This document shows positions 1-8,268 of a stretch of DNA of 64,000 nt, piece by piece; the first letter of the stretch is position 1; each line of letters opens with the position of its first letter. Below the pieces are notes generated by a model, which was given only the letters and a program-made list of their open reading frames with translations, was not told the DNA's origin and did no database searches. This DNA is from Candidatus Gastranaerophilales bacterium. Its GTDB lineage: Bacteria > Cyanobacteriota > Vampirovibrionia > Gastranaerophilales > Gastranaerophilaceae. Both the position numbers and the translations under genes were made by a program. Location: positions 1 through 64,000 of the forward strand of contig CALVEM010000004.1 of assembly GCA_944326605.1 (NCBI GenBank), written 5' to 3'.

Positions 1-339
1 TCTAAATTTCTTACAAGTTCTGACCGCCGCTTAAAATACGTAGGCAAAGAAAGCACATCAGGTCTTGATAAAATCCGTCAGTTGAAAGTATTCAACTATA
101 CCTTCAAAAAAGATGAAAAGAAAACCCCGCACGTGGGTGTAATCGCTCAGGATTTGCAAAAAGTTTTTCCTGACGCTGTGAAAAAGGGCGTTGACGGCTT
201 TTTAACAATCCGTTTTGAGGATATGTTTTTTGCGATGATAAATGCAATAAAGGAGCTTGACACAAAATATCAAGCACAGGAAAAACGTATTGACGAGCTG
301 GAAGCACGTATTGAAAAATTAGAAGCTCAAATAAAATAA
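1..339 (+). CDS. Peptidase S74 / endosialidase-chaperone C-terminal domain protein (5' partial)
   Basis: The reading frame is open from the first base of the window, so only the last 112 residues of a longer protein are visible. They contain SSDRRLK near residues 6-12, the hallmark Ser-Asp-x-Arg-Leu-Lys of intramolecular chaperone (S74) domains that trimerise and self-cleave at the serine. GVIAQDLQ follows at about 46-53, the usual second conserved block. Residues from about 82 to the end are a charged heptad-like coiled coil. Such domains end phage tail spikes and bacterial surface proteins; which one this is cannot be told because the N-terminus lies outside the window. Confidence 0.8.
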   Translation, partial: SKFLTSSDRRLKYVGKESTSGLDKIRQLKVFNYTFKKDEKKTPHVGVIAQDLQKVFPDAVKKGVDGFLTIRFEDMFFAMINAIKELDTKYQAQEKRIDELEARIEKLEAQIK

Positions 340-779
340 CTAGAATTCTCCCTCCCTGATTAGGGAGGGAACAGGGGTGGGTAACCGTCGAAGGAAGAGA
401 AGTTCAGAGGGCAGGAGGGCAGGCTGTTTTTATTTATAGCTATTTTAGTAAAATTGCAACAAAATTTATTTTTGATAATAGCTTAGCCTCTATGCATCTT
501 AACATCTTTGCATCTAATTAATACCAATCCAAACCTTCCCTGACCAGAGAAGGCTTTGCTCTATATTTTTCATTATTGCGGGCTTGTCCGCAATTGCATT
601 ATTATAGCAGCCGGAGGACAAGAAGGCAGGTGCTGATGTTTCAACCTCACCCCTTCTCGCTCTTCTTCATAAGGAGAGTGGATATTATTTTTATCTTTTG
701 TCATTCAAAATAAATTAAGTTTTTGCCTTATTGTAAACATTATGCTATACTTCAAATAAGAGAACTTGATGGAGAGATT
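340..779. other. Intergenic region with dispersed repeats
   Basis: No gene was found in these 440 bases. The stretch holds a 9-bp-stem hairpin (TCCCTCCCT/AGGGAGGGA, 349-370) followed by GGGGTGGGTA, matching in inverted orientation the element at 26138-26185. It also holds a GGCAGGA-type repeat at about 397-430, a second copy at about 604-632, and a pyrimidine-rich CACCCCTTCTC block near 650. The rest is AT-rich. Confidence 0.6.
349..383 (+). repeat. CCCTCCC-hairpin dispersed repeat
   Basis: The arms TCCCTCCCT (349-357) and AGGGAGGGA (362-370) enclose GATT and are followed by ACAGGGGTGGGTA. The same stem with loop AATC and the CCCACCCC flank recurs inverted at 26138-26185, and shorter relatives lie at 13259-13280 and 14753-14772. 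The following purine-rich stretch (about 397-430) is a copy of the GGCAGGA repeat found inside several genes of this window. Confidence 0.7.
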
Positions 780-1685
780 ATGAATTTAGTACACATTTTT
801 ACTGATATTCCAATTCTTATTGTAATATTTACTTTTTTGTTTTCACTTATTTATTGTATGAAAAATTATATTTCAGTCAGTAAAAATTTGAAAATTTTTC
901 TTGCATTTATTTCAAGATTTAAAAAAACTGATCTTAATTTCAGATTTAAGGAAATCGACGAATGGATGTGTGCAAATCCCTATGTTTCGGCTTTTTGGCT
1001 TGAATTTAAAAATACTCTAGTGTTCTCCGAATCAGTGGCTTTGAAAGGACGTAACAATGATTTGACGTACAAAGAGGTGTCTTCAACCGTTCAAAACATT
1101 CAGACAACGGTTGACCCTTTGTACTTTTTTAACGAAGAGACACTGGTAACATCAAAATTTAATAACAAACTATTGCAGACTGTTCCGACAATTTTGACAG
1201 GTTTCGGGCCTCTGTTTACATTCTTGAACATTGCAATCGCTTTTGGTAAAATTGACTTTTCATCTCAGGAAAAAACTATTGCCTCAGTTGCGGGATTGAT
1301 GTCCAGCATGCAGACAGCCGCATTAGTATCGGTTATTGCGGTCGGTTCTTCTTTAATATTTTTGATGTTTGAAAGAATTTCTTTTCAATTGCTTTGTAAA
1401 AGACCTCTGTCTGTCTGTGAAGATATTATGGGAAAGCTTTTTGATAATATTTCATCCGAAAAATTCCTGCTGGAGCTTTTGAAAGAAACAAAAATTCAAA
1501 ATAATTCAATATCAAATCTTATTACCGCAATGCCGCAGCAATTTAAAGTAGCATTAAATTCAGGAATTGCGAGCAACCTTGTTCCGTATCTGGAAAATTT
1601 GATTTTCGGAATTAACCAGATGAATAAAAGCATGAAAGAAGTTGCCAGAAAAAGTGGGGGCGATGACGTTGATGATTTATTCTAA
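780..1685 (+). CDS. MotA/TolQ/ZorA-like inner-membrane ion-channel protein
   Basis: The protein is 301 residues; the ATG at 780 is chosen over an upstream TTG because GGAGAG sits at 771-776. Three hydrophobic segments can be seen, at about 10-27, 130-156 (VPTILTGFGPLFTFLNIAIAF region) and 178-200, the three-helix layout of TolQ/ExbB and related motor stators. The hydrophilic loop between the first two and the C-terminal tail would be cytoplasmic. It lies 18 bp upstream of a MotB/OmpA-like gene, so the two probably form a proton- or sodium-driven complex. ZorA of the Zorya phage-defence system has this fold, but the tail here is short and no zorC, zorD or zorE is adjacent. MotA-, ExbB- and ZorA-type roles are all possible. 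Confidence 0.6.
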   Translation: MNLVHIFTDIPILIVIFTFLFSLIYCMKNYISVSKNLKIFLAFISRFKKTDLNFRFKEIDEWMCANPYVSAFWLEFKNTLVFSESVALKGRNNDLTYKEVSSTVQNIQTTVDPLYFFNEETLVTSKFNNKLLQTVPTILTGFGPLFTFLNIAIAFGKIDFSSQEKTIASVAGLMSSMQTAALVSVIAVGSSLIFLMFERISFQLLCKRPLSVCEDIMGKLFDNISSEKFLLELLKETKIQNNSISNLITAMPQQFKVALNSGIASNLVPYLENLIFGINQMNKSMKEVARKSGGDDVDDLF

Positions 1686-1703
1686 CATCGGGGAGGGCAT
1701 TGT

Positions 1704-2402
1704 ATGGCTCTTATGATGCGAAAAACCGCGCAGGCTGAAGGTGATAATAATATATTCTGGACAACTATGGCTGACCTGCTTCTGGGGCTGGCAATTATTT
1801 TTATGACTTTGTTTGTGCTTGCTATGACCGGTTTTACCCAGCAGTCTATTGAACAAAAAAAACATCAGGTTGAAGTAAATAAAGAATTGATTGAAAATTT
1901 AAAAAAAGCAAATATTGATGCTGAAGTTGACCCTATGACTGGTGATGTAAAAATTTCCGATCTGGAACTCTTTGAAGTCGGCAGCTATAATCTTTCATCT
2001 AAAGGAAAGGCTTATCTGGACAAACTTGTGCCGATTTATATTAATACTATTTTTTCAAAAGAAGAGTTGATTAATGAAATTGAAAATATCGTAATTCAAG
2101 GGCATACTGATAGTCAGTCTTTTGCCGGAATTAAAAATTCCGATGTCCAGTATATGAAAAATATGGAACTAAGCTTGCAGAGGGCAAATTCTGTTGCTTC
2201 GTATATGTTTAATACAAAAATAGATGAAAAATACAATAAAAAACTGAAAAAAATACTTGTAGTAGAAGGGAAAAGCTATTCTGAACCGATTTTAACAAAC
2301 GGAAAAGAGGATTTTAACAAAAGCAGACGTGTTGAGATGCGTTTGAAGGTTAAAAAACTTGATATAACAGATATTTTCTTTAATGGGATACAACATTTAT
2401 GA
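1704..2402 (+). CDS. MotB/ZorB-like protein with OmpA-type peptidoglycan-binding domain
   Basis: 232 residues with GGGAGG just upstream of the ATG. A single transmembrane helix at about 20-45 starts with W19 and carries Asp24 ([12 protein letters not shown]), the position of the ion-binding aspartate in MotB and ZorB. The C-terminal half is an OmpA-like domain: [19 protein letters not shown] and [10 protein letters not shown] correspond to the conserved blocks that bind diaminopimelate in peptidoglycan. Its stop overlaps the start of the UPF0210 gene by four bases, so the two are probably translationally coupled. No flagellar genes are present, which argues against a flagellar stator. Confidence 0.7.
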   Translation: MALMMRKTAQAEGDNNIFWTTMADLLLGLAIIFMTLFVLAMTGFTQQSIEQKKHQVEVNKELIENLKKANIDAEVDPMTGDVKISDLELFEVGSYNLSSKGKAYLDKLVPIYINTIFSKEELINEIENIVIQGHTDSQSFAGIKNSDVQYMKNMELSLQRANSVASYMFNTKIDEKYNKKLKKILVVEGKSYSEPILTNGKEDFNKSRRVEMRLKVKKLDITDIFFNGIQHL

Positions 2403-3760
2403 TAGATACTTCAGGAATTTTAGAAACGATAAATATGATAAAGCTGTATAACCTTGATATCAGAACGGTTACTATGGCAATAAGTTTAAGAGACTGTATA
2501 GATTCAGATGTTGATGTAGTTTGTGAAAAAATTTATAATAAAATAACAACTTATGCAAAAAATCTTGTAGAATATGCAAATGAATTTGAGGATGCTTATT
2601 CTATACCTATTGTAAATAAACGAATTTCAGTTACGCCTGTATCAATTCTCGGGGAATCTTGTAATAACCCTGATTATGTAAAAATCGCAAAAACTCTTGA
2701 CAGGGCGGCAAAAGCTGTCGGAGTAAATTTTATCGGCGGTTTTTCGGCTCTTGTGGAAAAAGGAATGACAAAAGGCGATAACCTTTTAATTGAGAGTATT
2801 CCAGAAGCTCTTTCGCAAACAGAGCGGTTATGTTCGTCGGTCAATGTGGCTTCTTCCAAGGCCGGCATTAATATGGATGCTGTTTTAAAAATGGCTGATA
2901 TAATTAAAAAATCTGCGGAATTGACAAAGGAAGCTGATGGCATAGGTGCTGCAAAACTGGTTGTTTTTTGTAATTCTCCCGGAGATAATCCTTTTATGGC
3001 AGGTGCTTTTTGCGGTTTTGGCGAACCTGAATGTGCCTTAAATGTCGGTGTGTCAGGTCCCGGAGTTGTTAGAGCAGCCGTTGAAGCATTAAATAAAGAT
3101 GCGGATATGAGTGAACTGGCAAATAAAATTAAGCATATTGCGTACAAGATTACTTCGACAGGCGAACTCGTCGGCAGGAAGCTTGCTGCAAAATTAGGAA
3201 TTCCTTTCGGTGTAATTGATTTGTCGCTTGCGCCGACACCGGCTGTGGGAGATAGTGTGGCTGCTATTTTTCAGGCAATGGGCTTAGAACATGCAGGGGC
3301 GCATGGAACAACAGCAGCACTTGCAATGCTTAATGATGCGGTGAAAAAAGGTGGAATTATGGCAAGTTCGCATGTCGGAGGCTTATCAGGAGCTTTTATT
3401 CCTGTTTCTGAAGATGCCGGTATGATTGAAGCTGCATCAAGAGGTTATTTAACCTTTGACAAATTAGAGGCAATGACATCTGTTTGTTCTGTCGGGCTGG
3501 ACATGATTGCAATTCCGGGGGATATACCGGTTGAAACGATTGCCGGTATTATTGCGGATGAAATGGCTATCGGAATGATCAATAAAAAAACAACTGCTGT
3601 TAGAATTATTCCGGTTTCGGGAAAGAAAATAGGAGATGAAGTTGTTTATGGCGGTTTACTCGGTAAGGCTCCTATAATGGCTGTAAATAATTTATCTTCT
3701 GCAAAATTCGTCCGCAGAGGCGGAAGAATTCCGGCTCCGATACACAGTTTAAACAATTAG
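2399..3760 (+). CDS. UPF0210 / PFL family protein (DUF711)
   Basis: 453 residues, the usual length of this family, whose biochemical function is not established. Recognisable stretches are [38 protein letters not shown] and the C-terminal [18 protein letters not shown]. Starts by ATGA overlap with the MotB-like gene and its stop overlaps the GTG of the next gene, so it is the third gene of a compact operon. In many bacteria this gene sits next to a small ACT-domain gene (UPF0237); here the matching ACT gene is 29 kb away at 32555-32833. Confidence 0.85.
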   Translation: MIDTSGILETINMIKLYNLDIRTVTMAISLRDCIDSDVDVVCEKIYNKITTYAKNLVEYANEFEDAYSIPIVNKRISVTPVSILGESCNNPDYVKIAKTLDRAAKAVGVNFIGGFSALVEKGMTKGDNLLIESIPEALSQTERLCSSVNVASSKAGINMDAVLKMADIIKKSAELTKEADGIGAAKLVVFCNSPGDNPFMAGAFCGFGEPECALNVGVSGPGVVRAAVEALNKDADMSELANKIKHIAYKITSTGELVGRKLAAKLGIPFGVIDLSLAPTPAVGDSVAAIFQAMGLEHAGAHGTTAALAMLNDAVKKGGIMASSHVGGLSGAFIPVSEDAGMIEAASRGYLTFDKLEAMTSVCSVGLDMIAIPGDIPVETIAGIIADEMAIGMINKKTTAVRIIPVSGKKIGDEVVYGGLLGKAPIMAVNNLSSAKFVRRGGRIPAPIHSLNN

Positions 3761-4101
3761 TGAAAGATGATTATATGGGAAAAAATTTAAAAGAATTAAC
3801 CGATGATTTGAAAGAATATGTTATTGACCAGCAGTCTGATGCTCACAATAAGACAAATTTGAAAAAAGAAAGGTATAACAACTTAAAACTTTCTATGGAC
3901 ATTACCAAAAATTCAAGTCCGCATATTATAATTAATATCGGTATGTCTGAAGCAGAATTTAATATAAGAACCGGAGACAAGAATAACGGCGGTCTTGGAC
4001 CTGATGAGAGATATGTTTTCAGATGGCTCGGCAGATCAAATATCTTGCCTGATTTAAATGAATGCTGGAAAGAAATGGCAAGGGAACACGGCCGCGGGTA
4101 G
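3760..4101 (+). CDS. Small conserved-looking hypothetical protein
   Basis: 113 residues from a GTG that overlaps the previous stop codon, or 108 from ATG 3775. Highly charged N-terminal half (KNLKELTDDLKEYVIDQQ) and a C-terminal half with HIIINIGMSEAEF and RYVFRWLGRSNIL. No signal peptide or membrane segment. I do not recognise the family. As the last gene of the MotAB-like/UPF0210 operon it may work with them. It converges on uvrC with an 11-bp gap. Confidence 0.6.
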   Translation: MKDDYMGKNLKELTDDLKEYVIDQQSDAHNKTNLKKERYNNLKLSMDITKNSSPHIIINIGMSEAEFNIRTGDKNNGGLGPDERYVFRWLGRSNILPDLNECWKEMAREHGRG

Positions 4102-4112
4102 TATTCCCCCGG

Positions 4113-5786
4113 TTATTGTTTTTCAAAATGTCCCTTTATCATACTTTTTGAACGCAGCTGTCTGTGGTAAGTTATCGCAAACCTGTGTGCTTCATCTCTT
4201 ATGCGTTGGAAAAGGAACAAAGCGCTTGAATTCCTCGGCAGAATTACTGGTTTTGAAGTTTTTGGCAGAAAAACTTCTTCATGTTTTTTAGCGAGGCTAA
4301 CAACATCAATACCTTTTACACCCAGACCTTCAATGATTTCCATAACGCTTGAGAGCTGTCCCTTGCCGCCGTCTATTATTATCAAATCAGGTTTTTCCCA
4401 TTTTGTTTCTCCAAGGTGAGAAAGCCTTCGGGTCAAAACTTCTTTCATTGAAAGAAAATCGTCAGGTTTCCCTTCTGTCATGCGGACTTTGAATTTTCTG
4501 TACTCGGATTTTTTCGGCAGCCCGTTTATAAAGGTAACCATAGAGGCAACAGTGTTTGTTCCTTGAATGTGTGATATATCATAGCATTCCATTCTGTGAG
4601 GGAAATTTTTTAGCTGTAGTTTTTCTGCCAGATAGGATCCTATTTCATTAAAATCATCTCTGATTTTGGACATTTTAGCAAGTTTTGCGTTATCAAGAAC
4701 AACTTTTGCATTTTTATCCGCAAGCATCTGGAGTTCTTTGCCCTGGGCTGATTTGCCGTAACTTATTTTAACTTTCTTTTGTGCAAGAATTTCAAGCCAT
4801 TCTTCATACAGCGCTTTTTCGCCGATTGCTTCCAGTTCATTTGAAACTATTTTATCCGGATATTCTAATTTTAATGTGCTGTAATACTCTTTAAAGAAAG
4901 TTGCGAAAAATTCTGTCTTGTCGTCTTCTTCAACCTCATAGACAAAATCTTTTTTATCAATAAGCCGTCCTTCACGTATCATTAGAATAACAATAACAAA
5001 TATTCCTTCATCCGACATAAAAGATATGATATCTTCGTTCAATTTTGTGTTTTCGTAGACGACTTTTTGTTTTTCAAGAGTTTTTACAAGGTCGTTGTAG
5101 CTGTCGCGAAGCTTTGCCGCTTTTTCAAATTGAAGGCTGTCTGAATACTTTTGCATCTGCTCTTTTATTTGTTTCAAAAGTTCGGCTTGCTTGCCCGACA
5201 GAAAAAGTTCTGCCTGCTTAACTATCGCCTTGTATTCATCCGGTGTAACTTTGTTCTGGCAAGGCGCCATACAGCGTCCTATTTGATAATACAGACATGG
5301 ACGGTCTTTAAATTTTGGAGTTTTGCACTGTTTTAAAGGAAAAATTTTCTTTAAAAAATCCAGTGTTGCGTGCATTGCGCGAATATCCGTATAAGGCCCG
5401 TAATATCGTCCTTTTTCAGGGTTCATATTCTTTTTGCGTACAATTGTAATCCGCGGGAAATCTTCATCCGTAATTAAAAAATACGGATATTTTTTGTCGT
5501 CTTTTAAAAGAATATTATATTTCGGCTTATATTTTTTGATTAAATGGCTTTCAAGAATTAGCGCTTCAACTTCTGTGTTAGTAATTATATATTCAAGCCG
5601 TTCAATCTGTGAGACAAGCACATTTACCTTTACGCTGTCATGTTTTCTGTTAAAATAACTCATTACACGGCGTTTAAGAATTTTTGCTTTGCCGACATAA
5701 ATTACTTCCCCGTCTTTGTTAAAGTATATATAACATCCGGGGAGTGACGGAAGGAGCTTTAGTGTTTGTTTCAATTCGGTATTCAT
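4113..5786 (-). CDS. uvrC: Excinuclease ABC subunit C, C-terminally truncated
   Basis: UvrC makes the dual incisions of nucleotide excision repair with UvrAB. Seen: the GIY-YIG nuclease at about 14-93 (GCYIYFNKDGEVIYVGKAK), four cysteines at 154, 164, 172 and 176 that fit the reported iron-sulfur site, the UVR domain near 208-240, and the RNase-H-like C-terminal nuclease (YDISHIQGTNTVASMV, DLIIIDGGKGQLSSV, RDEAHRFAITYHR). The protein stops at 557 residues directly after RSKSMIKGHFEKQ. Most family members are about 600 residues and continue into two helix-hairpin-helix motifs, which are missing here. A -10-like TATAAT lies just upstream of the ATG on the minus strand. Confidence 0.95.
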   Translation of the reverse strand: MNTELKQTLKLLPSLPGCYIYFNKDGEVIYVGKAKILKRRVMSYFNRKHDSVKVNVLVSQIERLEYIITNTEVEALILESHLIKKYKPKYNILLKDDKKYPYFLITDEDFPRITIVRKKNMNPEKGRYYGPYTDIRAMHATLDFLKKIFPLKQCKTPKFKDRPCLYYQIGRCMAPCQNKVTPDEYKAIVKQAELFLSGKQAELLKQIKEQMQKYSDSLQFEKAAKLRDSYNDLVKTLEKQKVVYENTKLNEDIISFMSDEGIFVIVILMIREGRLIDKKDFVYEVEEDDKTEFFATFFKEYYSTLKLEYPDKIVSNELEAIGEKALYEEWLEILAQKKVKISYGKSAQGKELQMLADKNAKVVLDNAKLAKMSKIRDDFNEIGSYLAEKLQLKNFPHRMECYDISHIQGTNTVASMVTFINGLPKKSEYRKFKVRMTEGKPDDFLSMKEVLTRRLSHLGETKWEKPDLIIIDGGKGQLSSVMEIIEGLGVKGIDVVSLAKKHEEVFLPKTSKPVILPRNSSALFLFQRIRDEAHRFAITYHRQLRSKSMIKGHFEKQ

Positions 5787-5857
5787 TAATTTTATTATAC
5801 CATAGTATTGATACGCGGGATTGAAAAAAATAAATGTGTCAATTATAATAAAAACAG

Positions 5858-6274
5858 ATGATAGCGGAATTAAGAAAAGGATTTTTAGTATTTTTGGCTA
5901 TAGTTAATTTTTTGTGCATTCCTGTATTTGGAGCTCAGAAACCTCCTGTCTGGGAAGATTTTTGCCCGCGAGGATTAGAAAATGCCGAGTATAAAGAAAT
6001 TCAATGGTTTTGGCCTGAAGGTACAAAATCAACACAATCAATATACAATTACTGGGCAAAACGGCGCGAGGAGTTTAAAGCCGGTCTTGCCGAATGTGAT
6101 AATATAGAGGGCGGTGTGAATAATAGCTGCTATGAAAATTTAAAAGAACGCCAGCTTTTTGTTAATGAGCAGTATAACAAAGATATTAAACAAAAACAGA
6201 TAACAAATCAGATATGGCTTGACGACCACGATAAAGGTTCAAAACCTATTATGATTAATATTTTTATGAAGTAG
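5858..6274 (+). CDS. Small secreted hypothetical protein
   Basis: 138 residues. The N-terminus MIAELRKGFLVFLAIVNFLC, with a hydrophobic core ending at PVFGAQ, looks like a signal peptide cut near residue 25. The mature part is charged, with cysteines in DFCPRG, AECDN and NSCYEN that could form disulfides in the periplasm. No clear ribosome-binding site precedes the ATG and no family is recognised. Confidence 0.5.
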   Translation: MIAELRKGFLVFLAIVNFLCIPVFGAQKPPVWEDFCPRGLENAEYKEIQWFWPEGTKSTQSIYNYWAKRREEFKAGLAECDNIEGGVNNSCYENLKERQLFVNEQYNKDIKQKQITNQIWLDDHDKGSKPIMINIFMK

Positions 6275-6286
6275 GCTGAATAATTT

Positions 6287-6561
6287 TTATATTTCAATCA
6301 GGTCATTTTTAATTAAATTATAAAACTTTTCGTCAATAGAATTTGCGTCTGTAAAATTTACACATAGGGTATATAACTTTTGTCAAATTGTTCTTTAAGC
6401 TCGGGAATAATGTTTTTATCTGATTTTACAAGAATATCTAAATCTGAGAGAGCGCTGTAATTACCTTTTACTCTTGAACCATAGGCAAAAAATTTTGCAT
6501 CATAATTTTTTAAAATATTTTTTATTATTGTTAATTCTTTTGCATTTACGCCTTTAATCAT
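6287..6561 (-). pseudogene. MntA-like minimal nucleotidyltransferase, frameshifted (TA pair 1)
   Basis: The intact frame runs 6561-6358 (67 residues) and carries G28-S29-x10-D40-x-D42, the GSX10DXD motif of MNT nucleotidyltransferases. It stops after SYIPYV. Re-reading one base (-1) restores VNFTDANSIDEKFYNLIKND and an in-frame TAA at 6287, which aligns with the C-terminus of the intact paralogue at 51902-52192 (IPYIVNVSVYSNMDKNFYKL). One base therefore seems to have been lost near 6360. The start overlaps the HEPN gene by four bases. In type VII toxin-antitoxin systems this protein AMPylates the HEPN toxin. The truncated form might still be active, as the catalytic motif is complete. Confidence 0.75.
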
Positions 6562-6965
6562 TTCGGGAGCTTTTCCTCAAGATTATTTATAAAAATATCT
6601 GTATCTTTAATAAATTGTGGTATTAAATCAAGTAATTTGCGTGATTTCTCAAGATTATATTCATGTTCGGTATTATTTCGTTTTTCATAGTATGTACGCC
6701 AATTTTCCCAATTAGAAATAAATTTATATCCCTGCATAAATCTGAAAATATTATTAACGGTTAATTCTTCTTCTGATTTACCGTATATATTTTTTAGGAC
6801 TCTTTTCATTAATTTTCTTGCAATTTCAAGAGAGTATTCAAAACGTTTAATGCAGGAATCTTCGAGCATATCAGCAAAATCGCAGGTCTTATTTTTCTCA
6901 AGAGTTTCTATACTTGATTTTAAAGTTTGCAGAGCTGATTTTAAATTTGATATATCTATGACCAT
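6558..6965 (-). CDS. HEPN-domain toxin / nucleotidyltransferase substrate-binding protein (TA pair 1)
   Basis: 135-residue all-helical protein of the HI0074/HepT group. R96-N-N-T-E-H101-E-Y103 matches the RX4HXY RNase motif of type VII HEPN toxins, in which the tyrosine is the AMPylation target of MntA. It lies upstream of its MNT gene with an ATGA overlap, the usual order. Because the partner gene is frameshifted, either the toxin is held by the shortened antitoxin or the pair is decaying. The catalytic residues of this gene are intact. Confidence 0.8.
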   Translation of the reverse strand: MVIDISNLKSALQTLKSSIETLEKNKTCDFADMLEDSCIKRFEYSLEIARKLMKRVLKNIYGKSEEELTVNNIFRFMQGYKFISNWENWRTYYEKRNNTEHEYNLEKSRKLLDLIPQFIKDTDIFINNLEEKLPK

Positions 6966-7155
6966 AAAGTAATATTAGCATATTAAAATATCTATTGCAA
7001 TTCCTGTAACACTTGTCTTAACATGTAACGAAATGTAAATCAAAATTTAAAATACCTGAAATCCTTGCTATACTCCTCATAGGATAGGATAGGATGTATT
7101 GCGCCCGTAGCAATTCTTTTCTCCAAAAGGTTTTTATAAATATACGAGGAGAGCT

Positions 7156-7323
7156 ATGGTTGAGATATACATTAATAAAAATCAGGGCATAACAAGTGCA
7201 ATTAAGGCAAAATTGGATGAGCAAGGTTATGATAACTATATTTATGACGTGTTGAATAATAATGCGGAAGAAATCGTTGTTATCAGAGACGGCAGAAAAT
7301 TATACACCGGTAAAAAATACTAA
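7156..7323 (+). CDS. Small 55-residue protein
   Basis: A short plus-strand gene: AGGAGAG at 7148-7153 precedes ATG 7156, and the frame stays open for 55 codons to TAA 7321-7323. The peptide (VEIYINKNQGITSAIKAKLD... EEIVVIRDGRKLYTGKKY) has an even, soluble composition. A TATACT at 7069-7074 could serve as -10. It converges on the second MNT gene; its stop overlaps by four bases the restored stop of that frameshifted gene, which supports both boundaries. The family is unknown. Confidence 0.6.
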   Translation: MVEIYINKNQGITSAIKAKLDEQGYDNYIYDVLNNNAEEIVVIRDGRKLYTGKKY

Positions 7324-7641
7324 GTTTTAGTTATACCAGTATTTTTGTAAAACATTTTTCCGTCATTATCAATACTGCTTTTTAAAGCTGTATTATCTAT
7401 GTTGTTATAATTCAGAACATCAAATTTATAAGGTGTTTGGAAGAAGGTCAAGTTCAGATGTTATATGACGCAATAATTTTTCGTTTATTTCTCCGAATAA
7501 GACCAGATCAATATCTGAACCTTTTTTGAAATCTCCTCTTGCGCACGAACCGAATATTTTAACTTCATTGATTTCTTTAAATGATGCAAACAGATTATTA
7601 ATTAATTCAATTGTTCTGTCAGGAAGTCCGAATTTATCCAT
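7320..7641 (-). pseudogene. MntA-like minimal nucleotidyltransferase, frameshifted (TA pair 2)
   Basis: The uninterrupted frame is 7641-7426 (71 residues) with G31-S32-x10-D43-I-D45 (GSX10DXD). It ends after LDLLPNTL. In the +1 frame, beginning at the same place, the DNA reads PYKFDVLNYNNIDNTALKS and on through GKMFYKNTGITKT to a TAG at 7320. PYxxDVxxYxxI is the normal last strand and helix of MNT proteins. An indel near 7430 thus separates the two halves. The start overlaps the HEPN gene by eight bases. Confidence 0.8.
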
Positions 7642-8041
7642 TTATTTTACCTTTAAAGAATTCAAGTAAATCAGTTATTTGTTTTGAATAAACATTTAAA
7701 ATATCGTCGCACAGTCTTTTTGCGTATTCTTCCCTGTACGTATGTGATGCTTTGTTTCTTGTTTCCATCATTTCAATCCAGATTTGCCCGTCAGAAATAA
7801 TATTTTTTGAAAATGCTTCTTTAATTGTTTCGCGCGGGGTGTCGGTTATTATTCCGTTGAATTGCAGGTAATCCTTCATAGTTTTCCACGCCAGTTCAAA
7901 AACAATTTCATAAGCCTGAATTAATGCCATTGTGTAAATTTTATTAATTCCGTTTTGTTTAATACACTCTGTTGTTTCAGTAAGGTTTGTTGAGGCTTTT
8001 TCAAAATTTTCAAAACGTTGAACCCAGCGGATATTCTGCAT
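7634..8041 (-). CDS. HEPN-domain toxin, HI0074-type substrate-binding protein (TA pair 2)
   Basis: 135 residues with the typical HI0074-family sequence (ALIQAYEIVFELAWKTMKDYL, TPRETIKEAF). R95-N-K-A-S-H100-T-Y102 is an exact RX4HXY motif, the RNase and AMPylation site of type VII HepT toxins. GGAGAC lies just before the ATG. It is transcribed ahead of its MNT partner with an eight-base overlap. It is only distantly similar to the HEPN protein of pair 1, so the two pairs are probably separate acquisitions rather than a recent duplication. Confidence 0.85.
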   Translation of the reverse strand: MQNIRWVQRFENFEKASTNLTETTECIKQNGINKIYTMALIQAYEIVFELAWKTMKDYLQFNGIITDTPRETIKEAFSKNIISDGQIWIEMMETRNKASHTYREEYAKRLCDDILNVYSKQITDLLEFFKGKING

Positions 8042-8080
8042 ATAAGTCTCCTTTTTTTTAATTATAACATAAAATTCTAG

Positions 8081-8263
8081 GACTTATATTACAGTTTACA
8101 CAAAAAAATAACATGTCACCCTGAACTTGTTTCAGGATCTCACATTATCACGATTAAGATGCTGAAATAAATTCAGCATGACGAACCGTATTTTATGTCA
8201 TTGTTAAATTGTAAGATGCTATGACGATTTTACCTATAATTGGTGTAAACTGCGATATAAGTC
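8081..8263. repeat. MITE-like element with 21-bp inverted ends enclosing a REP-like palindrome
   Basis: The left end 8081-8101 (GACTTATATTACAGTTTACA...) and right end 8243-8263 are inverted copies with two mismatches. Between them is a GTCA...TGAC palindromic repeat (8115-8182). A third, solitary copy of the end sequence lies at 47287-47307. No coding frame is present. No target-site duplication could be seen at the ends. Confidence 0.55.
8115..8182. repeat. GTCA-CCTGAA palindromic repeat, copy 1
   Basis: Two hairpins, CCTGAAC.TTGTTTCAGG and GCTGAAATAAATTCAGC, are bounded by GTCA and TGAC. Other copies are at 18128-18183, 19592-19648, 25291-25347, 51160-51186 (half) and 62129-62155 (half). 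Elements of this consensus are widespread short intergenic palindromes in many bacteria. Confidence 0.8.
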
Positions 8264-8268
8264 CCTTT

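Noticed and set aside
780-2402. A complete Zorya anti-phage system
   Set aside because: Only the ZorA/ZorB-like pair is present. No zorC, zorD or zorE-like gene lies on either side, the MotA-like protein lacks the long tail, and the next gene is UPF0210.
2674-3147. A 157-residue minus-strand ORF
   Set aside because: Shadow of the UPF0210 gene; no start signal or protein-like pattern.
6358-7430. Programmed ribosomal frameshifting in the two MNT genes
   Set aside because: No slippery heptamer is present at either junction, and the needed shifts are of opposite sign (-1 and +1). Independent indels or sequence errors are simpler.
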